From Nicoletella semolina (lineage in GTDB: Bacteria; Pseudomonadota; Gammaproteobacteria; Enterobacterales; Pasteurellaceae): DNA of 39,389 nt. Location of the stretch: positions 31,870 through 71,258 of the forward strand of contig NZ_SLXJ01000011.1 of NCBI RefSeq assembly GCF_004345745.1, given 5' to 3'. The notes beneath the pieces were generated by a model. The model was not told the origin of the DNA and ran no database searches. It was given only the letters and a program-made list of their open reading frames with translations. Below, in pieces: positions 15,388-24,700 of this stretch. The number at the start of each line of letters is the position of its first letter. The stretch's first letter is position 1. Made by a program: the position numbers and the translations under genes.

Positions 15388-16542
15388 ATGCTTAATTTAT
15401 CAGCAGAAAATATCCAGCTCAACGCCACGGCTCACTCAAAACAAGAGGCTATCCAACTTGTTGCCAATGGTCTTATTTCAAACGGCAATGTTGCTGACGG
15501 TTACCAACAAGCTATGCTAGATCGTGAGACACAGACCTCTACCTTTTTAGGTAACGGTATTGCCATTCCGCACGGCACACTGGAAACACGGCATTTAGTA
15601 CAACAAACTGGCGTACAAATTTACCAATTTCCACAAGGTGTGGACTGGGAAGAAACTAGCCAAGGGGGGCAAGTAACCAAAGAGGGGGAAAGCAACAAAG
15701 CCTACATCGTGATTGGTATTGCAGCCAAATCCGATGAACATCTAGGCTTGCTTCGCCAATTAACACACATTTTAGCCGACGAGGAAATCGCTAACACCTT
15801 GGCACAAACCGATAACCTTACTCATTTTATTGATTTACTCAGTGGGAAAAAAACCGAAGAATTGCCTGCTATTTCAAGCGAATTGTTATCATTAGATTTA
15901 GACAGTATCAGCCTTTTAACGCTATCTGCAATCAACGCAAGTAAATTACACGAGAGAGGCTATGTACAACCATCTTTCTTGCAAAATATTCTCGCTAATC
16001 GACCGCTCGCTTTGGGTGATAATCTCTTTCTAAATGACAGCACAGAGGGCAATCTCGCTAATGGTATAGCCGTTGCACGCAACAAAGAAGGCAAAACACT
16101 CATTACCATCTCGGCAACCAACTATTTATTTGTTCACCAGCTTACTCCTTTATTTTCCCTTACAACTCGCCAAAAAATCACTGTATCCCCTGCACCACAA
16201 ATCATTGATCTGCTTTCAAACACAGCTGAAAATTCAACTTCAGCAAATACGCCTGAACAGTCCAATCATTCAATTAGCCGCACATTCACCATACATAATG
16301 CTCACGGTCTTCACGCTCGCCCAAGTGCCGTGTTAGTCAATGAAGCGAAAAAATATCAAGCCACCATAAAAGTGCAAAATCTTGATAAAAACTCACCGCT
16401 TGTTAATGCAAAAAGTTTGATGAAAGTCGTCTCGCTGGGAGCAACCAAAGGCTCAATCTTGCGTTTCGTCGCAGAAGGTAATGATGCAGAGCAAGCACTA
16501 GAAGGCATTGAGCAAGCGATTGCGGCTGGACTGGGAGAATAA
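15388..16542 (+). CDS. fruB: Fructose PTS EIIA/HPr fusion (diphosphoryl transfer protein) FruB
   Basis: The 384-residue protein has three parts. An EIIA-Fru domain at about 1-145 has phospho-His62 in IPHGT. A central linker domain follows. An HPr-like domain at about 295-384 has its active His309 in [11 protein letters not shown]. It relays phosphate from PEP to the FruA permease. AAGGAG precedes the ATG. fruK starts 3 bp after its stop. Confidence 0.95.
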   Translation: MLNLSAENIQLNATAHSKQEAIQLVANGLISNGNVADGYQQAMLDRETQTSTFLGNGIAIPHGTLETRHLVQQTGVQIYQFPQGVDWEETSQGGQVTKEGESNKAYIVIGIAAKSDEHLGLLRQLTHILADEEIANTLAQTDNLTHFIDLLSGKKTEELPAISSELLSLDLDSISLLTLSAINASKLHERGYVQPSFLQNILANRPLALGDNLFLNDSTEGNLANGIAVARNKEGKTLITISATNYLFVHQLTPLFSLTTRQKITVSPAPQIIDLLSNTAENSTSANTPEQSNHSISRTFTIHNAHGLHARPSAVLVNEAKKYQATIKVQNLDKNSPLVNAKSLMKVVSLGATKGSILRFVAEGNDAEQALEGIEQAIAAGLGE

Positions 16543-16544
16543 AA

Positions 16545-17519
16545 ATGACTGCTCAAATCGATACAACAGGATTGCGTATTGCCACTGTTACGCTCAACCC
16601 CGCCCTTGATTTAGTCGGACAATTAACAAAGATTGAAATCGGCGAAGTCAATAGTGTGAAAACACTTGGGTTATACCCTGCGGGCAAAGGCATTAATGTT
16701 GCCAAAGTGCTGGCTGATTTAGGCTGCAAATTATCTGTTACTGGCTTTTTAGGGCAAGACAATCAAAGCGATTTTGTACACGCTTTTCAACAGTATTCAT
16801 TTAATGATCACTTTTATCGTGTCGCAGGTAAAACACGGATTAATGTCAAGATTACCGAAACTGAAGCCGAGGTTACCGATCTGAATTTTTCTGGTTTTGA
16901 GGTTTCAAGCCAAGATTGGGACGCCTTTATGTTGCAATCCAAAGCATTAGTAGACCACGTTGATCTGCTCGCTGTCTGTGGTTCATTGCCTTGCGGAATC
17001 AATCTTGAACAATTCACAAATTGGCTAAAAACGCTACAGCAACAAGGCGTTAAACTCGTTCTTGATAGCAGCAACGTCGCCTTTAATCACGGTATTCAAG
17101 CAAATCCTTATTTAGTCAAACCCAACAAGCGAGAACTAGAAATATGGGCAAATCAACCGCTAAATAGCCTTGAAGAGATTATCTCTGCGGCACAAAAATT
17201 GCGCTCAATCGCAAAAATTGACAACGTCATCATCTCAATGGGGGCAGAAGGGGCAATCTGGCTGAATGATGAGAACATTCTCCACGCTCAGCCAGCACGT
17301 TGTGAACAGGTTGTCAGTACGGTTGGTGCTGGCGATTCAATGGTTGCAGGTTTGATTTATGGACTGTCACAAGGTTGGAATAAAGCGAAAACCTTTACTT
17401 TCGCTACAGCAGCATCAGCCTTAGCAGTTTCACAAAGTAATGTTGGTATAAATGATCGCACAGCACTCGATCCGCTTATCGAACAAGTTAAATTAACTCC
17501 ACTTTTTTCAAACACATAA
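16545..17519 (+). CDS. fruK: 1-phosphofructokinase
   Basis: The 324-residue PfkB-family sugar kinase shows TLNPALDLVGQ near the N-terminus, AGKGINVAKVLADLG at about 46-60, and the anion-hole/catalytic motif VSTVGAGDSMVAGLIYG near 257-273. It phosphorylates fructose-1-phosphate, the product of FruA, to fructose-1,6-bisphosphate. The tight fruB-fruK-fruA spacing (2 and 10 bp between genes) indicates a single transcript. Confidence 0.95.
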   Translation: MTAQIDTTGLRIATVTLNPALDLVGQLTKIEIGEVNSVKTLGLYPAGKGINVAKVLADLGCKLSVTGFLGQDNQSDFVHAFQQYSFNDHFYRVAGKTRINVKITETEAEVTDLNFSGFEVSSQDWDAFMLQSKALVDHVDLLAVCGSLPCGINLEQFTNWLKTLQQQGVKLVLDSSNVAFNHGIQANPYLVKPNKRELEIWANQPLNSLEEIISAAQKLRSIAKIDNVIISMGAEGAIWLNDENILHAQPARCEQVVSTVGAGDSMVAGLIYGLSQGWNKAKTFTFATAASALAVSQSNVGINDRTALDPLIEQVKLTPLFSNT

Positions 17520-17529
17520 GGATTCCAAT

Positions 17530-19209
17530 ATGAAGATTTCTTTTATATTTCCAACCTATCTCGGCAATGCTCGCAAATTTTTGATCAATGAAATGTTGTC
17601 CGCAGCCGCTAAACAGCAGCAATATCAAGTTGTAGAAGTCGAACACGCAGACCTGGTTCTCTTATTTGATGATAACATTCCAGCAAATGCAGCAGGCAAA
17701 CTAGGCACAATCGCTAATTTAGATCAGGCTTTTAGCCAACCAGAAAATACTCTCACACAAGCGGTCAATTCTGCAAAAATTCTCGCAAAACCGACCGCTA
17801 ACGTTTCTCTTGAAATAGCTACGCAAACTCACGCAAAAACTCAGCCGAAAAATATTATCGCAATCACCGCTTGTCCAACAGGTGTGGCTCATACTTTTAT
17901 GTCGGCAGAAGCAATTGAAAATTATGCTAAGACACAAGGCTGGCAAATCAAAGTGGAAACTCGTGGTCAGGTCGGTGTCGGTAATCCAATTTCTTCCGAA
18001 GAAATCGCCGCAGCGGATTTGGTCTTTGTTGCGACAGATATTGATGTTGATTTAAGTAAATTTAAAGGCAAATTAATGTATCGTACCTCTACAGGATTAG
18101 CGTTAAAGAAAACTGCACAAGAGTTCGAAAAAGCATTCGCTCAAGCAACGATTTATCAGGAAAATTTAACGTCCAAACCTGTCGAAAATGCCACCACTAA
18201 TGAGAAAAAAGGGTTATATAAACATTTAATGACGGGCGTATCGCATATGCTACCGCTTGTCGTTGCTGGCGGATTATTAATTGCGATCTCATTTATGTTT
18301 GGCATTGAAGCCTTTAAAGATGCAACCATTGCCAACGGTTTACCGAAGGCGTTAATGGATATTGGTGCAGGCAGTGCATTCCATTTAATGATCGCTGTAT
18401 TTGCAGGCTATGTTGCCTTTTCAATCGCAGACCGCCCAGGGCTGGCTGTAGGGTTAATTGGCGGTATGCTCGCCACCACTGCAGGGGCTGGTATTCTTGG
18501 GGGAATAGTCGCAGGTTTTTTGGCAGGTTATACTGTCAGAGGACTTAACCATATTATCCAGCTTCCTGCAAGTCTCAGTTCACTCAAACCGATCTTAATC
18601 CTTCCACTGTTAGGCTCAACAATCGTTGGGCTTGCAATGATTTATCTGATTAATCCACCTGTCAAAGCAATTATGGAAACGTTGGTGGAGTGGCTCAATT
18701 CGATGGGACAAACCAATGCGATTATTTTAGGGGCAATTTTAGGGGCGATGATGTGCGTTGATATGGGCGGGCCTGTCAATAAAGCGGCCTACACTTTTGG
18801 CGTAGGCTTAATTGCCTCACAACAGTACGCACCAATGGCAGCAGTAATGGCAGCGGGAATGGTACCACCAATTGGTATGGCGATTGCAACCGTGATTGCA
18901 CGCCGTAAATTTAACAGCAATCAATATGATGCAGGCAAAGCCTCATTTGTACTCGGGCTATGCTTTATTTCAGAAGGGGCATTGCCTTTCGTTGCGGCTG
19001 ATCCTGTGCGAGTCATCGCTACCTCCATTTTAGGCGGAGCAACCACAGGGGCTATCTCAATGGCATTTGGTATTACCCTCCAAGCACCGCACGGCGGTTT
19101 ATTCGTGATCCCATTTGTCTCACAACCAATGATATATTTGATTGCCATTACGGCAGGTTCGCTAGTTACTGGCATAATTTATGCACTAATCAAGCAAAAA
19201 TCGGTATAA
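17530..19209 (+). CDS. fruA: Fructose-specific PTS permease EIIBC
   Basis: The 559-residue protein begins with a degenerate EIIB-like domain (about 1-95). An active EIIB domain follows, with Cys115 in ITACPTGVAHTFMSAEA. A membrane EIIC domain of about eight to ten helices (about 225-555) contains MCVDMGGPVNKAA and ISEGALPFVAADP. It imports fructose and releases fructose-1-phosphate. An uptake signal lies inside the gene at 17757. A terminator follows the stop. Confidence 0.96.
   Translation: MKISFIFPTYLGNARKFLINEMLSAAAKQQQYQVVEVEHADLVLLFDDNIPANAAGKLGTIANLDQAFSQPENTLTQAVNSAKILAKPTANVSLEIATQTHAKTQPKNIIAITACPTGVAHTFMSAEAIENYAKTQGWQIKVETRGQVGVGNPISSEEIAAADLVFVATDIDVDLSKFKGKLMYRTSTGLALKKTAQEFEKAFAQATIYQENLTSKPVENATTNEKKGLYKHLMTGVSHMLPLVVAGGLLIAISFMFGIEAFKDATIANGLPKALMDIGAGSAFHLMIAVFAGYVAFSIADRPGLAVGLIGGMLATTAGAGILGGIVAGFLAGYTVRGLNHIIQLPASLSSLKPILILPLLGSTIVGLAMIYLINPPVKAIMETLVEWLNSMGQTNAIILGAILGAMMCVDMGGPVNKAAYTFGVGLIASQQYAPMAAVMAAGMVPPIGMAIATVIARRKFNSNQYDAGKASFVLGLCFISEGALPFVAADPVRVIATSILGGATTGAISMAFGITLQAPHGGLFVIPFVSQPMIYLIAITAGSLVTGIIYALIKQKSV
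17757..17765 (+). repeat. DNA uptake signal sequence, Apl type, inside fruA
   Basis: ACAAGCGGT is an exact 9-mer followed by C. It falls in the variable linker between the two EIIB-like domains of FruA, a permissive place for a coding uptake signal. Confidence 0.85.
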
Positions 19210-19242
19210 TTTACTCGCCCCTCGTTTGTTTAATTTCACTAA

Positions 19243-19271
19243 ATCGGTCTCTCCTTGAGACTGATTTTTTT
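19243..19271 (+). terminator. Intrinsic terminator of fruBKA
   Basis: ATCGGTCTC (19243-19251) pairs with GAGACTGAT (19257-19265), with one G-T wobble and a five-base loop, and runs into seven T. It lies 34 bp after the fruA stop. Confidence 0.85.
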
Positions 19272-19273
19272 AC

Positions 19274-19302
19274 TGACAGACTATCCTCCTTATAGACTGT
19301 CA
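19274..19302. other. Inverted repeat between fru terminator and arg operators
   Basis: TGACAGACTAT (19274-19284) and ATAGACTGTCA (19292-19302) pair at 10 of 11 positions around CCTCCTT. No T-run follows. It may be an operator or a remnant second hairpin. No function is assigned. Confidence 0.45.
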
Positions 19303-19321
19303 TTCCTATTACTTGGGGCAA

Positions 19322-19360
19322 GATAAATAAAAATTCATTAAATATGATTTTTTATTCATT
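19322..19360. promoter_or_regulatory. Tandem ArgR operator (two ARG boxes, 3-bp spacing)
   Basis: Box 2 (19343-19360) TATGATTTTTTATTCATT has one mismatch to WNTGAATWWWWATTCANW. Box 1 (19322-19339) GATAAATAAAAATTCATT has two. They are separated by exactly 3 bp, the arrangement bound by an ArgR hexamer. They lie just upstream of the argC promoter, and ArgR itself is encoded at 34560-35021, so arginine-dependent repression of argCJBD is well supported. Confidence 0.85.
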
Positions 19361-19366
19361 TATTTC

Positions 19367-19395
19367 TTGTTTTTATGCATAGATTCGCATACTAT
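19367..19395 (+). promoter_or_regulatory. Promoter of argCJBD
   Basis: TTGTTT (19367-19372) and TACTAT (19390-19395) are separated by 17 bp. The predicted start is near 19402, directly downstream of the ARG boxes. Confidence 0.55.
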
Positions 19396-19422
19396 CTTTT
19401 GTAATTTTTTGTGGGAGGGATT

Positions 19423-20367
19423 ATGGCAAAGTTTCATATTTTTGTTGATGGTGCAATTGGAACAACTGGTTTGCGTATTTTTGAACGACTTAGCAGAGAG
19501 ACAGACATTGAATTAATGCAGCTACCTGAAAAACAGCGAAAAGATCTGAATACTCGCTTACATACTATTGGACAAGCCGATCTAACTTTTCTTTGCTTGC
19601 CTGATGAGGCGGCAAAAGAGATTATCAATTATGCTCCCACCGATGCAAAAATTTGTGATACTTCGACCGCTCACCGTATTGATCCAAACTGGGTATATGG
19701 ATTAGCAGAACTTTCCAAACAGACGGATAGAATCCGTGCTGCAAATCGTGTTGCAATCCCTGGTTGCCACGCAACAGGCTTTATTAGCTTAATTCGCCCA
19801 TTGGTGGAAATGGAAGCAATTCTCACGGACTTTCCGCTCACTTGTCATTCAATCACTGGATTTTCAGGAGGGGGAAAGGCAATGATTGCCGACTATAACC
19901 TGCCAAATCGCCTACCCGAATTAAATGCCCCTCGCCTCTACGGCTTAAGTTTACAGCATAAACACTTACCTGAAATGACCACATTTACAGGAATTACTCA
20001 GCCCCCTTTATTTACCCCTGTCGTGGCGGATTTTTACAGCGGCATATTAGTCTCTATACCGTTACCAATGACTGCATTTTCAGCCGCTTACCAATCGGGA
20101 GAAAAGCTCACTATGTTACTGCAAGACTACTACCGAAACCGACCACTTATTACCGTTAAACCCTTTGCAGCATTACCTGAAAGTGGAATGTTGGCTGCAA
20201 ATACTTTGACTGGGAAAGACAATTTAGAGATCGCTCTATTTGGTAATAATCAACACATTTTGCTAACAGCACGCTTTGATAATCTTGGTAAAGGGGCATC
20301 AGGTGCAGCCATTCAATGTATGAACCTAATGTTAGGTCGTGAAGAAACCGCAGGGCTTTCTTTTTAA
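19423..20367 (+). CDS. argC: N-acetyl-gamma-glutamyl-phosphate reductase, short (type 2) form
   Basis: The protein has 314 residues. The N-terminal dinucleotide-binding motif is reduced (FVDGAIGTTGLRIFERL), and the catalytic Cys115 is in IPGCHATGF. Length and motifs match the less common type 2 ArgC family rather than the 334-residue E. coli type. It reduces N-acetylglutamyl phosphate to the semialdehyde in arginine synthesis. The ATG at 19423 has GGGAGGG five bases upstream; a GTG at 19411 would overlap that site. First gene of argCJBD. Confidence 0.93.
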   Translation: MAKFHIFVDGAIGTTGLRIFERLSRETDIELMQLPEKQRKDLNTRLHTIGQADLTFLCLPDEAAKEIINYAPTDAKICDTSTAHRIDPNWVYGLAELSKQTDRIRAANRVAIPGCHATGFISLIRPLVEMEAILTDFPLTCHSITGFSGGGKAMIADYNLPNRLPELNAPRLYGLSLQHKHLPEMTTFTGITQPPLFTPVVADFYSGILVSIPLPMTAFSAAYQSGEKLTMLLQDYYRNRPLITVKPFAALPESGMLAANTLTGKDNLEIALFGNNQHILLTARFDNLGKGASGAAIQCMNLMLGREETAGLSF

Positions 20368-20400
20368 TTATTTATAGTAAATACAACAAGAGGTAATCCA

Positions 20401-21618
20401 ATGAGTGTTAAAATTTTAGGCGGAATAACCGCCCCCAAAGGATTTAAAGCCAGTGGTGTACACTGTGGGATTAGAAAAAATAAAAATAAACTTGACTTAG
20501 CGTTGCTGGTAAGTGATGTACCTTGTGCAACGGCTGCAGTCTACACCCAAAATAAAGTACAGGGTGCTCCCATTTTGGTTACAAAAACACACATTGCTGA
20601 TGGCTATAGCCAAGCAATGCTATGTAACAGTGGTAATGCGAATACTTGTAACCCCAATGGGGTTGAACTTGCCAAAACGTGCTGTGAATTGGCCGCTCAA
20701 GCGACTGGCTTAAAACCCAATGATTTTGTCATTGCCTCAACGGGTGTTATTGGTATGCCTTTGCCAATAGAGCCATTTGTAACAGGCATTCCGTTAGCAG
20801 TCGATATGCTAAGCAACAAAGGGGGTAACTTCGCTGCAGAAGCTATTATGACAACAGATACCCGCCGTAAAGATTTTGCATTAGAATTTAAGCTTGGCGG
20901 CGTACTTTGTCGTATGGGGGTAATGACAAAAGGCAGTGGAATGATAAACCCCAATATGGCAACAATGCTGACTTTTATTACAACAGACGTTGCGATTTCA
21001 CCTCAAATGTTAGACCAAGCTCTGAAAGCAGAAGTGAAAGAAACACTAAATCAAATTTGTGTAGATGGCGATACCTCCACGAACGATATGGCGGTGGTGA
21101 TGGCAAATGGTTTAGCGGGGAATCCGTATATTGCGGAAAATAATGCAGACTATGCTACATTTTGTACGATCTTGCACAAAATTTGCGTCTGGGCAAGCCG
21201 TGAAATTGCGGGTGATGGTGAAGGAGCAACAAAACTTTTGCAATGTAGTGTCCACCACGCTCCTAGTAAAGCAGTCGCATTATCCGTTGCAAAAAGCATT
21301 ATTTCAAGCGATCTCTTTAAATCCGCAATGTTTGGTGAAGATGCAAATTGGGGGCGAGCGTTATGTGCTATTGGTTATGCAGAAGGCGATTTTTCTATCA
21401 AAAATGTCTCCCTCACTCTTAAAAGCGAAAAAGGTGAAGTATTGGTTTGCCAAAATGCGATGTATCACCCCTATAGCGAAGAATTTGCGAGTGAAATTTT
21501 AAGCGAGCGTGAAATTGAAATTTTAGTCGATATGCACGATGGAGATTATTATGCACAAGCGTGGGGCTGTGATTTAACGTATGAATACGTCAAAATCAAT
21601 GGCGATTATCGGAGTTAA
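20401..21618 (+). CDS. argJ: Glutamate N-acetyltransferase/ornithine acetyltransferase ArgJ
   Basis: The 405-residue protein belongs to the self-cleaving Ntn-hydrolase-like ArgJ family. The autoprocessing site is in GSGMINPNMATML, with nucleophile Thr188 splitting alpha and beta chains. An N-terminal CNSGNANTCN segment and a C-terminal GDYYAQAWGCDLTYEYVKIN are typical. It moves the acetyl group from acetylornithine back to glutamate, the cyclic route that replaces ArgE. Whether it also uses acetyl-CoA (bifunctional) cannot be told. AGAGG precedes the ATG. It lies 33 bp after argC. Confidence 0.95.
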   Translation: MSVKILGGITAPKGFKASGVHCGIRKNKNKLDLALLVSDVPCATAAVYTQNKVQGAPILVTKTHIADGYSQAMLCNSGNANTCNPNGVELAKTCCELAAQATGLKPNDFVIASTGVIGMPLPIEPFVTGIPLAVDMLSNKGGNFAAEAIMTTDTRRKDFALEFKLGGVLCRMGVMTKGSGMINPNMATMLTFITTDVAISPQMLDQALKAEVKETLNQICVDGDTSTNDMAVVMANGLAGNPYIAENNADYATFCTILHKICVWASREIAGDGEGATKLLQCSVHHAPSKAVALSVAKSIISSDLFKSAMFGEDANWGRALCAIGYAEGDFSIKNVSLTLKSEKGEVLVCQNAMYHPYSEEFASEILSEREIEILVDMHDGDYYAQAWGCDLTYEYVKINGDYRS

Positions 21619-21623
21619 GCAGC

Positions 21624-21632
21624 ACAAGCGGT
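21624..21632 (+). repeat. DNA uptake signal sequence, Apl type
   Basis: ACAAGCGGT is an exact 9-mer followed by C. It lies in the 31-bp gap between argJ and argB. Confidence 0.85.
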
Positions 21633-21649
21633 CAGATTGAGGTCAAAAA

Positions 21650-22507
21650 ATGCAAAATTCAGAGATTAGCCAATTCGCAAAGCTCTCAAAACTCGCCCTG
21701 TTACAGTTAAGTAAATGGCAGGGTGCAACAGTTGTCGTTAAGTATGGTGGCAATGCGATGATTACCCCTAATTTAACACAAAATGTAATGGATAATGTAC
21801 GTCTATTACATCAGTTTGGAGTGAAGGTGGTATTAGTACACGGCGGAGGGCCAGAAATTGCTCAGGGCTTAAAGCAAATTGGTAAAGACAGTCAATTTAT
21901 CAATGGATTACGAGTAACCGATCAAGAGACAATGGACATTGTCGTACAAATGTTAGCTGGTAAGGTAAATAAGAATTTAGTCTCTCAACTCGGTAGTCAG
22001 GGAATTGGGTTATCTGGCGTAGATATGGCAATGTTAGTTTGTAAAAAAATTGAAGCCGAATTCGATATTGGCTTTGTTGGAGAGATTGTCGCAGTCAATC
22101 CAAAAGGGATCCATTTTGCTCTCACTCAAGGACTTATTCCTGTTATTTCTACCATTGGTACTGACGAAAATGGCACACTGTATAACGTTAATGCAGATAC
22201 TGCAACCGCTGCCATCGCAATCGCAATTAAGGCGGATAAGTTAGTTATGATGACCGATATTGCTGGCTTGTTGCGAGATAGTATTGATGAAAGCACACTC
22301 ATCTCTAGTGTGAATATTGAAGATGTTTCAACCTTGATCACAGAGGGGATTATTTCTGGCGGAATGGTACCTAAAATTCAGTGTTGTGTAGAAGCAGTAA
22401 AAGCAGGGGTAGGTGAAGTGGCTATTATAGATGGGCGAGTAGAGAATGCGATTTTGTTGGAAATGCTAGGTAAACTAGGTAACGGTACACGTTTTTTCAG
22501 AAATTAA
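21650..22507 (+). CDS. argB: Acetylglutamate kinase
   Basis: The 285-residue amino acid kinase has VVKYGGNAM (about 27-35), LVHGGGPEI (about 64-72) and INGLRVTD. A nucleotide site near LVMMTDIAGLL and the C-terminal GGMVPKIQCCVEAV complete the family pattern. It phosphorylates N-acetylglutamate, the second step of the pathway. The N-terminal extension resembles the longer, arginine-inhibited kinases of cyclic pathways, but feedback control is only inferred. GAGG lies seven bases before the ATG. Confidence 0.96.
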   Translation: MQNSEISQFAKLSKLALLQLSKWQGATVVVKYGGNAMITPNLTQNVMDNVRLLHQFGVKVVLVHGGGPEIAQGLKQIGKDSQFINGLRVTDQETMDIVVQMLAGKVNKNLVSQLGSQGIGLSGVDMAMLVCKKIEAEFDIGFVGEIVAVNPKGIHFALTQGLIPVISTIGTDENGTLYNVNADTATAAIAIAIKADKLVMMTDIAGLLRDSIDESTLISSVNIEDVSTLITEGIISGGMVPKIQCCVEAVKAGVGEVAIIDGRVENAILLEMLGKLGNGTRFFRN

Positions 22508-22523
22508 CCTAAGGAAAAGAGAA

Positions 22524-23702
22524 ATGGATAACGCAGAAGTTCAAGCACGAGATCACACCTTTATCGCACAAACGTACGGACGATTCAATTTAGCACTATC
22601 GCATGGAAAAGGCTGTGAGGTTTGGGATTTTCAGGGTAAGTGTTACCTTGATTTTACCAGTGGTATTGGCACGAATAGCCTTGGCTGGGCTGATGAAAAA
22701 TGGCTTACCAATGTCGTCGAGCAAGCAAGTAGATTACAACACACATCAAATTTATTCTATACTGAGCCTACGAGCTATCTAGCTGAAACATTAAGCCGTG
22801 TAAGCGGTTTGAAACGTGCATTTTTTTGCAATTCTGGTGCTGAAGCAAATGAAGGGGCAATCAAAACTGCCCGTAAATATAGCCACGACAAGTATGGCAC
22901 TGGACGTTCTGTCATTTTAACCCTTGAAAACAGCTTCCATGGACGCACTATTTCTACCCTTGCTGCAACAGGGCAAGCCATCTTTCATCAACATTTTTTT
23001 CCATTCACTGAAAATTTCGAACACTTACCTATTAATGATCTAAGTCGTTTCCATCAACGGATTGAAAAAGCAGATGTTTGTGCTGTGATTCTAGAAATTG
23101 TACAGGGAGAAGGTGGAATACAAAACTTAGAAGCTGGCTATCTACAGGGCATACAAACGTTATGTCAAGAACGAGATATTTTATTAATTATTGATGAAGT
23201 TCAAACAGGGATTGGGCGTACAGGCAAAATGTTTGCTTATCAGCATTTTGACTTAACCCCTGATATGATAACTCTCGCTAAGGGATTAGGCGGGGGCTTA
23301 CCCATTGGTGCAATACTCTTTGGAGAACGATGTGAGGAAACACTTGGTTTAGGTGATCACGGTTCGACCTATGGGGGGAATCCCGTTTGTTGTGCTGCCG
23401 CCAATGCGGTATTGGCACGTTTAGATGAACAATTTTTATCCGCCGTAACCCAAAAAGGAGAGTGGCTTAAACAGGCTTTGCTAACGCTTCCTAAAGTAAA
23501 AAATGTAACAGGTTTAGGATTGATGCTTGGCATAGAATTTGAAAAAGGAATTAGTGCAAGTGATGTACAAGCTAAAGCAATAAACGCTGGATTACTGACA
23601 CTCACCGCCAAACAAAAATTACGTTTACTCCCGCCACTGATTATTGCACAAGCACAATTGGCACAAGGCATTGCAATTTTACGAGAAATTTTATTGGACT
23701 AA
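22524..23702 (+). CDS. argD: Acetylornithine aminotransferase
   Basis: The 392-residue class III PLP aminotransferase has FFCNSGAEANEGAIKTARK at about 100-118 (cofactor phosphate binding), SFHGRT at 137-142, and IIDEVQTGIGRTGK at about 222-235. The Schiff-base Lys253 is in LAKGLGGGLPIGA. It converts N-acetylglutamate semialdehyde to acetylornithine. AAGGAAAAGAG gives a ribosome-binding site. It ends argCJBD, and a weak terminator and uptake signal follow. Confidence 0.95.
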   Translation: MDNAEVQARDHTFIAQTYGRFNLALSHGKGCEVWDFQGKCYLDFTSGIGTNSLGWADEKWLTNVVEQASRLQHTSNLFYTEPTSYLAETLSRVSGLKRAFFCNSGAEANEGAIKTARKYSHDKYGTGRSVILTLENSFHGRTISTLAATGQAIFHQHFFPFTENFEHLPINDLSRFHQRIEKADVCAVILEIVQGEGGIQNLEAGYLQGIQTLCQERDILLIIDEVQTGIGRTGKMFAYQHFDLTPDMITLAKGLGGGLPIGAILFGERCEETLGLGDHGSTYGGNPVCCAAANAVLARLDEQFLSAVTQKGEWLKQALLTLPKVKNVTGLGLMLGIEFEKGISASDVQAKAINAGLLTLTAKQKLRLLPPLIIAQAQLAQGIAILREILLD

Positions 23703-23711
23703 ACAAGCGGT
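23703..23711 (+). repeat. DNA uptake signal sequence at the argD stop
   Basis: ACAAGCGGT is an exact Apl-type 9-mer starting just after the argD stop and abutting the terminator stem. Confidence 0.85.
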
Positions 23712-23742
23712 AAAGATCCTTCTACTCCAATAAGATCTTTTT
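23712..23742 (+). terminator. Probable terminator of argCJBD
   Basis: AAAGATC (23712-23718) pairs with GATCTTT (23734-23740) across a 15-base loop, and the T-run 23738-23742 follows. The stem is short and AT-rich, so termination may be incomplete. Confidence 0.5.
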
Positions 23743-23778
23743 ATCTCCCTCGTTCTTACTACCTTGGGAAATATTCTA

Positions 23779-24552
23779 ATGATAGATAGCCATATTCACC
23801 TAGATCAATTTTCTGATGAACAAATTACAAGCATTCTCAGTGATTCACGTTTAGATGCTGTGATTGCCGTTGCAACAAATCTCCAAAGTTGCCAACGGTT
23901 ACTTTCTTTAAAAAAATCACAATCTAAAATTTTTATCGGTGCGGGTTTTCACCCAGAGCAACCTTTACCGAGCAAAAGTGTGCAGAATGAACTATTTGAT
24001 TGGATTGTAAAAAATTCATCAGAGCTGACCGTTCTTGGTGAGATCGGATTACCCCATTATCGCAAACAAAAACAACCAAACCTTGACTATACACCTTACC
24101 TTGAGCTACTAGAAGGATTTATTATCCAAAGCAAGCACTATGATTTACCACTTAATTTACATATCGTATATGACGATACGTTTTTAGTGCTAGATTTGTT
24201 AGCAAAACACCATATTAAACGAGCACATTTTCATTGGTTTAAAGGATCAGATTTAGCATTAGAGGCACTTCTAGCAACGCAATATGTTGTCAGCATAACC
24301 CCCGATGTACAATGGAATCCAAAAACTCAGAGAGTGGTCAGTTATTTCCCTCTAGCACGTTTACTAATTGAAACAGATTCGCCTTGGCAACATCAAGGTT
24401 TTCAGTCCTCAACAATAAACCAACAACTTCAAGCAGTGATTCATAAAATCGCTGAATTAAAAGGGATTAGTTATCGGTCTTGTGCCAGCCAGCTGCGGGA
24501 AAATATATTAAGTTTCTATCGCTTACCCCTAACCAAAACTATCACAAAATAG
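23779..24552 (+). CDS. TatD-family metal-dependent hydrolase
   Basis: The 257-residue protein has the TatD-type metal ligands in order: HIH in MIDSHIHLD (residues 5 and 7), Glu in LGEIGL, His in NLHIVYDD, His in AHFHWF, and Asp in IETDSPW. These proteins are amidohydrolase-fold phosphoesterases or DNases; the closest E. coli type is YjjV, but the match is distant (GEIGLPHY in place of GEIGLD). The ATG at 23779 begins the conserved HxH strand; an upstream TTG at 23764 has no support. It sits 76 bp after argD, past a weak terminator, so read-through from arg is possible. Confidence 0.82.
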   Translation: MIDSHIHLDQFSDEQITSILSDSRLDAVIAVATNLQSCQRLLSLKKSQSKIFIGAGFHPEQPLPSKSVQNELFDWIVKNSSELTVLGEIGLPHYRKQKQPNLDYTPYLELLEGFIIQSKHYDLPLNLHIVYDDTFLVLDLLAKHHIKRAHFHWFKGSDLALEALLATQYVVSITPDVQWNPKTQRVVSYFPLARLLIETDSPWQHQGFQSSTINQQLQAVIHKIAELKGISYRSCASQLRENILSFYRLPLTKTITK

Positions 24553-24613
24553 CAATCATAGACAACAGTCATCATCAACTAATACAATCGTTGCAAATTT
24601 ATCGCAAAATCCC

Positions 24614-24622
24614 ACCGCTTGT
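24614..24622 (-). repeat. DNA uptake signal sequence, Apl type
   Basis: ACCGCTTGT is the exact 9-mer on the minus strand. It lies just upstream of a TATAAT (24636-24641) that may be the rlmL -10 box. Confidence 0.8.
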
Positions 24623-24700
24623 AACGTGATTAAGCTATAATTCCAGACAATCTAAAAAATAAAACTGCATTTTTGAAGGGAAATCCAAAAAGGAAATCAA

